Assembly (NCBI GenBank): GCA_040510075.1
Contig: JBEVJT010000109.1
Coordinates: forward strand, 1-33,555
Source of the DNA: VAZQ01 sp040510075
GTDB lineage: Bacteria > Pseudomonadota > Alphaproteobacteria > Rhizobiales > Xanthobacteraceae
Reading direction: 5' to 3'
Length of the DNA: 33,555 bases
The notes under the pieces were generated by a model that was not told the DNA's origin, made no database searches, and was given only the letters and a program-made list of their open reading frames with translations. Positions within the stretch are counted from its first letter, which is position 1, and each line of letters starts with the position of its first letter. Shown one piece after another: positions 32,689-33,555 of this stretch. The position numbers and the translations under genes are program-made.

Positions 32689-32714
32689 AACGTTGATTGC
32701 GGCCAAAAAGTTCC
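32689..32714 (-). promoter_or_regulatory. EcfG-type general stress promoter of the glycosyltransferase operon
   Basis: On the minus strand GGAAC (32714-32710) and CGTT (32692-32689) are separated by exactly 17 nt. This is the consensus read by EcfG, the general-stress ECF sigma of alphaproteobacteria. Transcription would start about 25 nt before the glycosyltransferase ATG, leaving room for its GGAG ribosome site. Confidence 0.75.
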
Positions 32715-33070
32715 TGGTTGAACAACATACAAGCCTGCGGAACCTTTGTTGTTGGCTTAAAGCCAAACCGGCACGAGCGAGAAGTAGAATGCGCGCGGTC
32801 ATGGTCATACCCGGTCGCCTGAATTTGACGCGGTTGGACGAGGTTCCGGAGCCTCCCATGTCTGACGCGCCGATCCTCGTGCGCACTATGGAGGCTGGGC
32901 GTGTTCGGAACCGACCGGGAGATACTGCCCGGGGTCTGTGGGTCGTCGCCGCCGGGCGGAGGCGCGATTGGTGCTCGAGCACTGGAGTGAGGCGCTCGAG
33001 CACAGGTCCGGCGTCGACTTTAGCTCACGTGCTGCCGTTCCGGCGGAGCCACTGCTGAAGTTGTGTCGAG
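32715..33070. other. Intergenic stretch without a supported gene
   Basis: These 356 bases lie between the stress promoter and the 3' end of the partial gene. Open frames here are short, poor in family-like motifs and lack ribosome sites. The notable content is a pair of palindromes at 32971-33003, listed separately. No tRNA or terminator with a clean U tract was found. Confidence 0.6.
32971..33003. repeat. Pair of near-identical palindromes spaced 21 bp
   Basis: GTGCTCGAGCAC (32971-32982) is a perfect 12-bp palindrome, and GCGCTCGAGCAC (32992-33003) repeats it with one change. Their centres are 21 bp apart, two helical turns, as for a dimeric regulator binding twice on the same DNA face. It is about 260 bp upstream of the glycosyltransferase promoter. 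Confidence 0.5.
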
Positions 33071-33555
33071 CTATTTCACTGATGCCCGATTATCAGCTAC
33101 GCGCAGCTGCGCCAACTTGCGCGAAGCCGTGCGGCTGGTGACGCGGGTTTCCTTGATCGCCGCGCGCTCCGGTTCGGCGGTCTGATCGAAGGCTTGCACG
33201 TACTCGCCGGCTGGCGAGTACGTGACCTGCATGCTCGCGTATTGCTGCGCAAGGGCGGCCGCCTCCTTGGCCGCTGTCTTACCCGCCATCTGGTGAGGCT
33301 TCTCGTCGAAAAAGACGAACCACACGGGCAGATCGGGCTTTACGGCGCGCTGGCGCAGCACATCCATGTCGTGAGCGTCGCCTGCGTCCTTCTCCACGAT
33401 GATGCCGTACACATTCGGGTGCGCAACGTAAGGCAAGGCATCCGTCTGCATGAGTTTGGGATTTTTCGCGATCACCTTGAGCCCGTAGCTCGCCGCAAGC
33501 TCCACCGCGTCGATCACATCGGCCACCGAATAGGCGTCGGGATTATCGAGCTCGA
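33071..33555 (-). CDS. Protein of unknown function, possibly a TIM-barrel glycoside hydrolase, 5' end missing
   Basis: The frame runs through the window edge, reading ELDNPDAYSVADVIDAVELA at 33553 and onward and ending at TAG 33071-33073. About 160 C-terminal residues are visible. The E-L-D-N-x-D-x-Y segment, the strand-like GLKVIAKNP, VYGIIVEKDAG and LPVWFVFFDEK suggest the late strands of a TIM barrel like the GH114 (endo-alpha-1,4-polygalactosaminidase) group, where such an acidic D-N pair is seen. The last 40 residues look like a charged tail. The family call is tentative. The frame is open past the window edge, so 33526 is not the start. Confidence 0.6.
   Translation of the reverse strand, partial: ELDNPDAYSVADVIDAVELAASYGLKVIAKNPKLMQTDALPYVAHPNVYGIIVEKDAGDAHDMDVLRQRAVKPDLPVWFVFFDEKPHQMAGKTAAKEAAALAQQYASMQVTYSPAGEYVQAFDQTAEPERAAIKETRVTSRTASRKLAQLRVADNRASVK

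Noticed and set aside
1..33555. tRNA/rRNA genes, CRISPR arrays, insertion sequences, phage genes
   Set aside because: Intergenic stretches were read for cloverleaf ends, regular short repeats, and transposase or integrase motifs; none was found.

Overview
The window is GC-rich chromosomal DNA of an alphaproteobacterium, most likely a Hyphomicrobiales (Rhizobiales) member near Bradyrhizobiaceae/Xanthobacteraceae. Supporting signs are a gcrA gene, a SAM-II riboswitch before metZ, the argD-argF-hslO block with apaG beside it, a double-length Dcd, a GGAAC-N17-CGTT general-stress promoter, and copies of the short 'AGAGCATGAT...AAAGTGGGAACCGG' repeat that I recall from this order. No phage, IS element, CRISPR, tRNA or rRNA was seen. 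Family assignments come from reading motifs; no database search was run.

Layout. 1-3694 (+): end of an acyl-CoA dehydrogenase and both subunits of methylcrotonyl-CoA carboxylase (leucine catabolism). 3697-4539 (-): aroE, convergent. 4610-11016 (-): an ECF sigma factor with its own terminator, preceded by a tightly overlapped four-gene signalling operon: TRAP-type solute-binding protein, HAMP histidine kinase, receiver/DUF3369-like/histidine kinase hybrid, OmpR-type regulator. No TRAP permease gene is present. 11077-13943 (-): amidase, folE, gcrA. 14241-17565 (+): argD-argF-hslO. 17661-18071 (-): apaG. 18272-21111 (+): opgC-like acyltransferase with two SGNH-hydrolase-fold proteins, the first lacking the catalytic blocks. 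21144-22500 (-): metZ with promoter, SAM-II aptamer and a terminator/antiterminator pair. 22520-24412 (+): dcd and a metallophosphatase. 24507-26249 (-): a small lipoprotein, a Bug-family binding-protein pseudogene with one in-frame stop, and a small secreted protein. 26388-29190 (+): a small aromatic-rich secreted protein, a diguanylate cyclase with a degenerate receiver, and a nucleotide-sugar dehydrogenase. 29226-32714 (-): glycosyltransferase and glycogen-debranching-like enzyme behind the stress promoter. 33071-33555 (-): 3' part of a further gene running off the window.

The most interesting content is the permease-less TRAP binding protein fused by 4-8 nt gene overlaps to two kinases and one regulator, which looks like a binding-protein-fed phosphorelay (a TRAP analogue of the TorT/TorS arrangement). 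Next are the SAM-II element with a readable switching mechanism, the SGNH enzyme/pseudoenzyme pair behind opgC, and the stress promoter on the polysaccharide operon.
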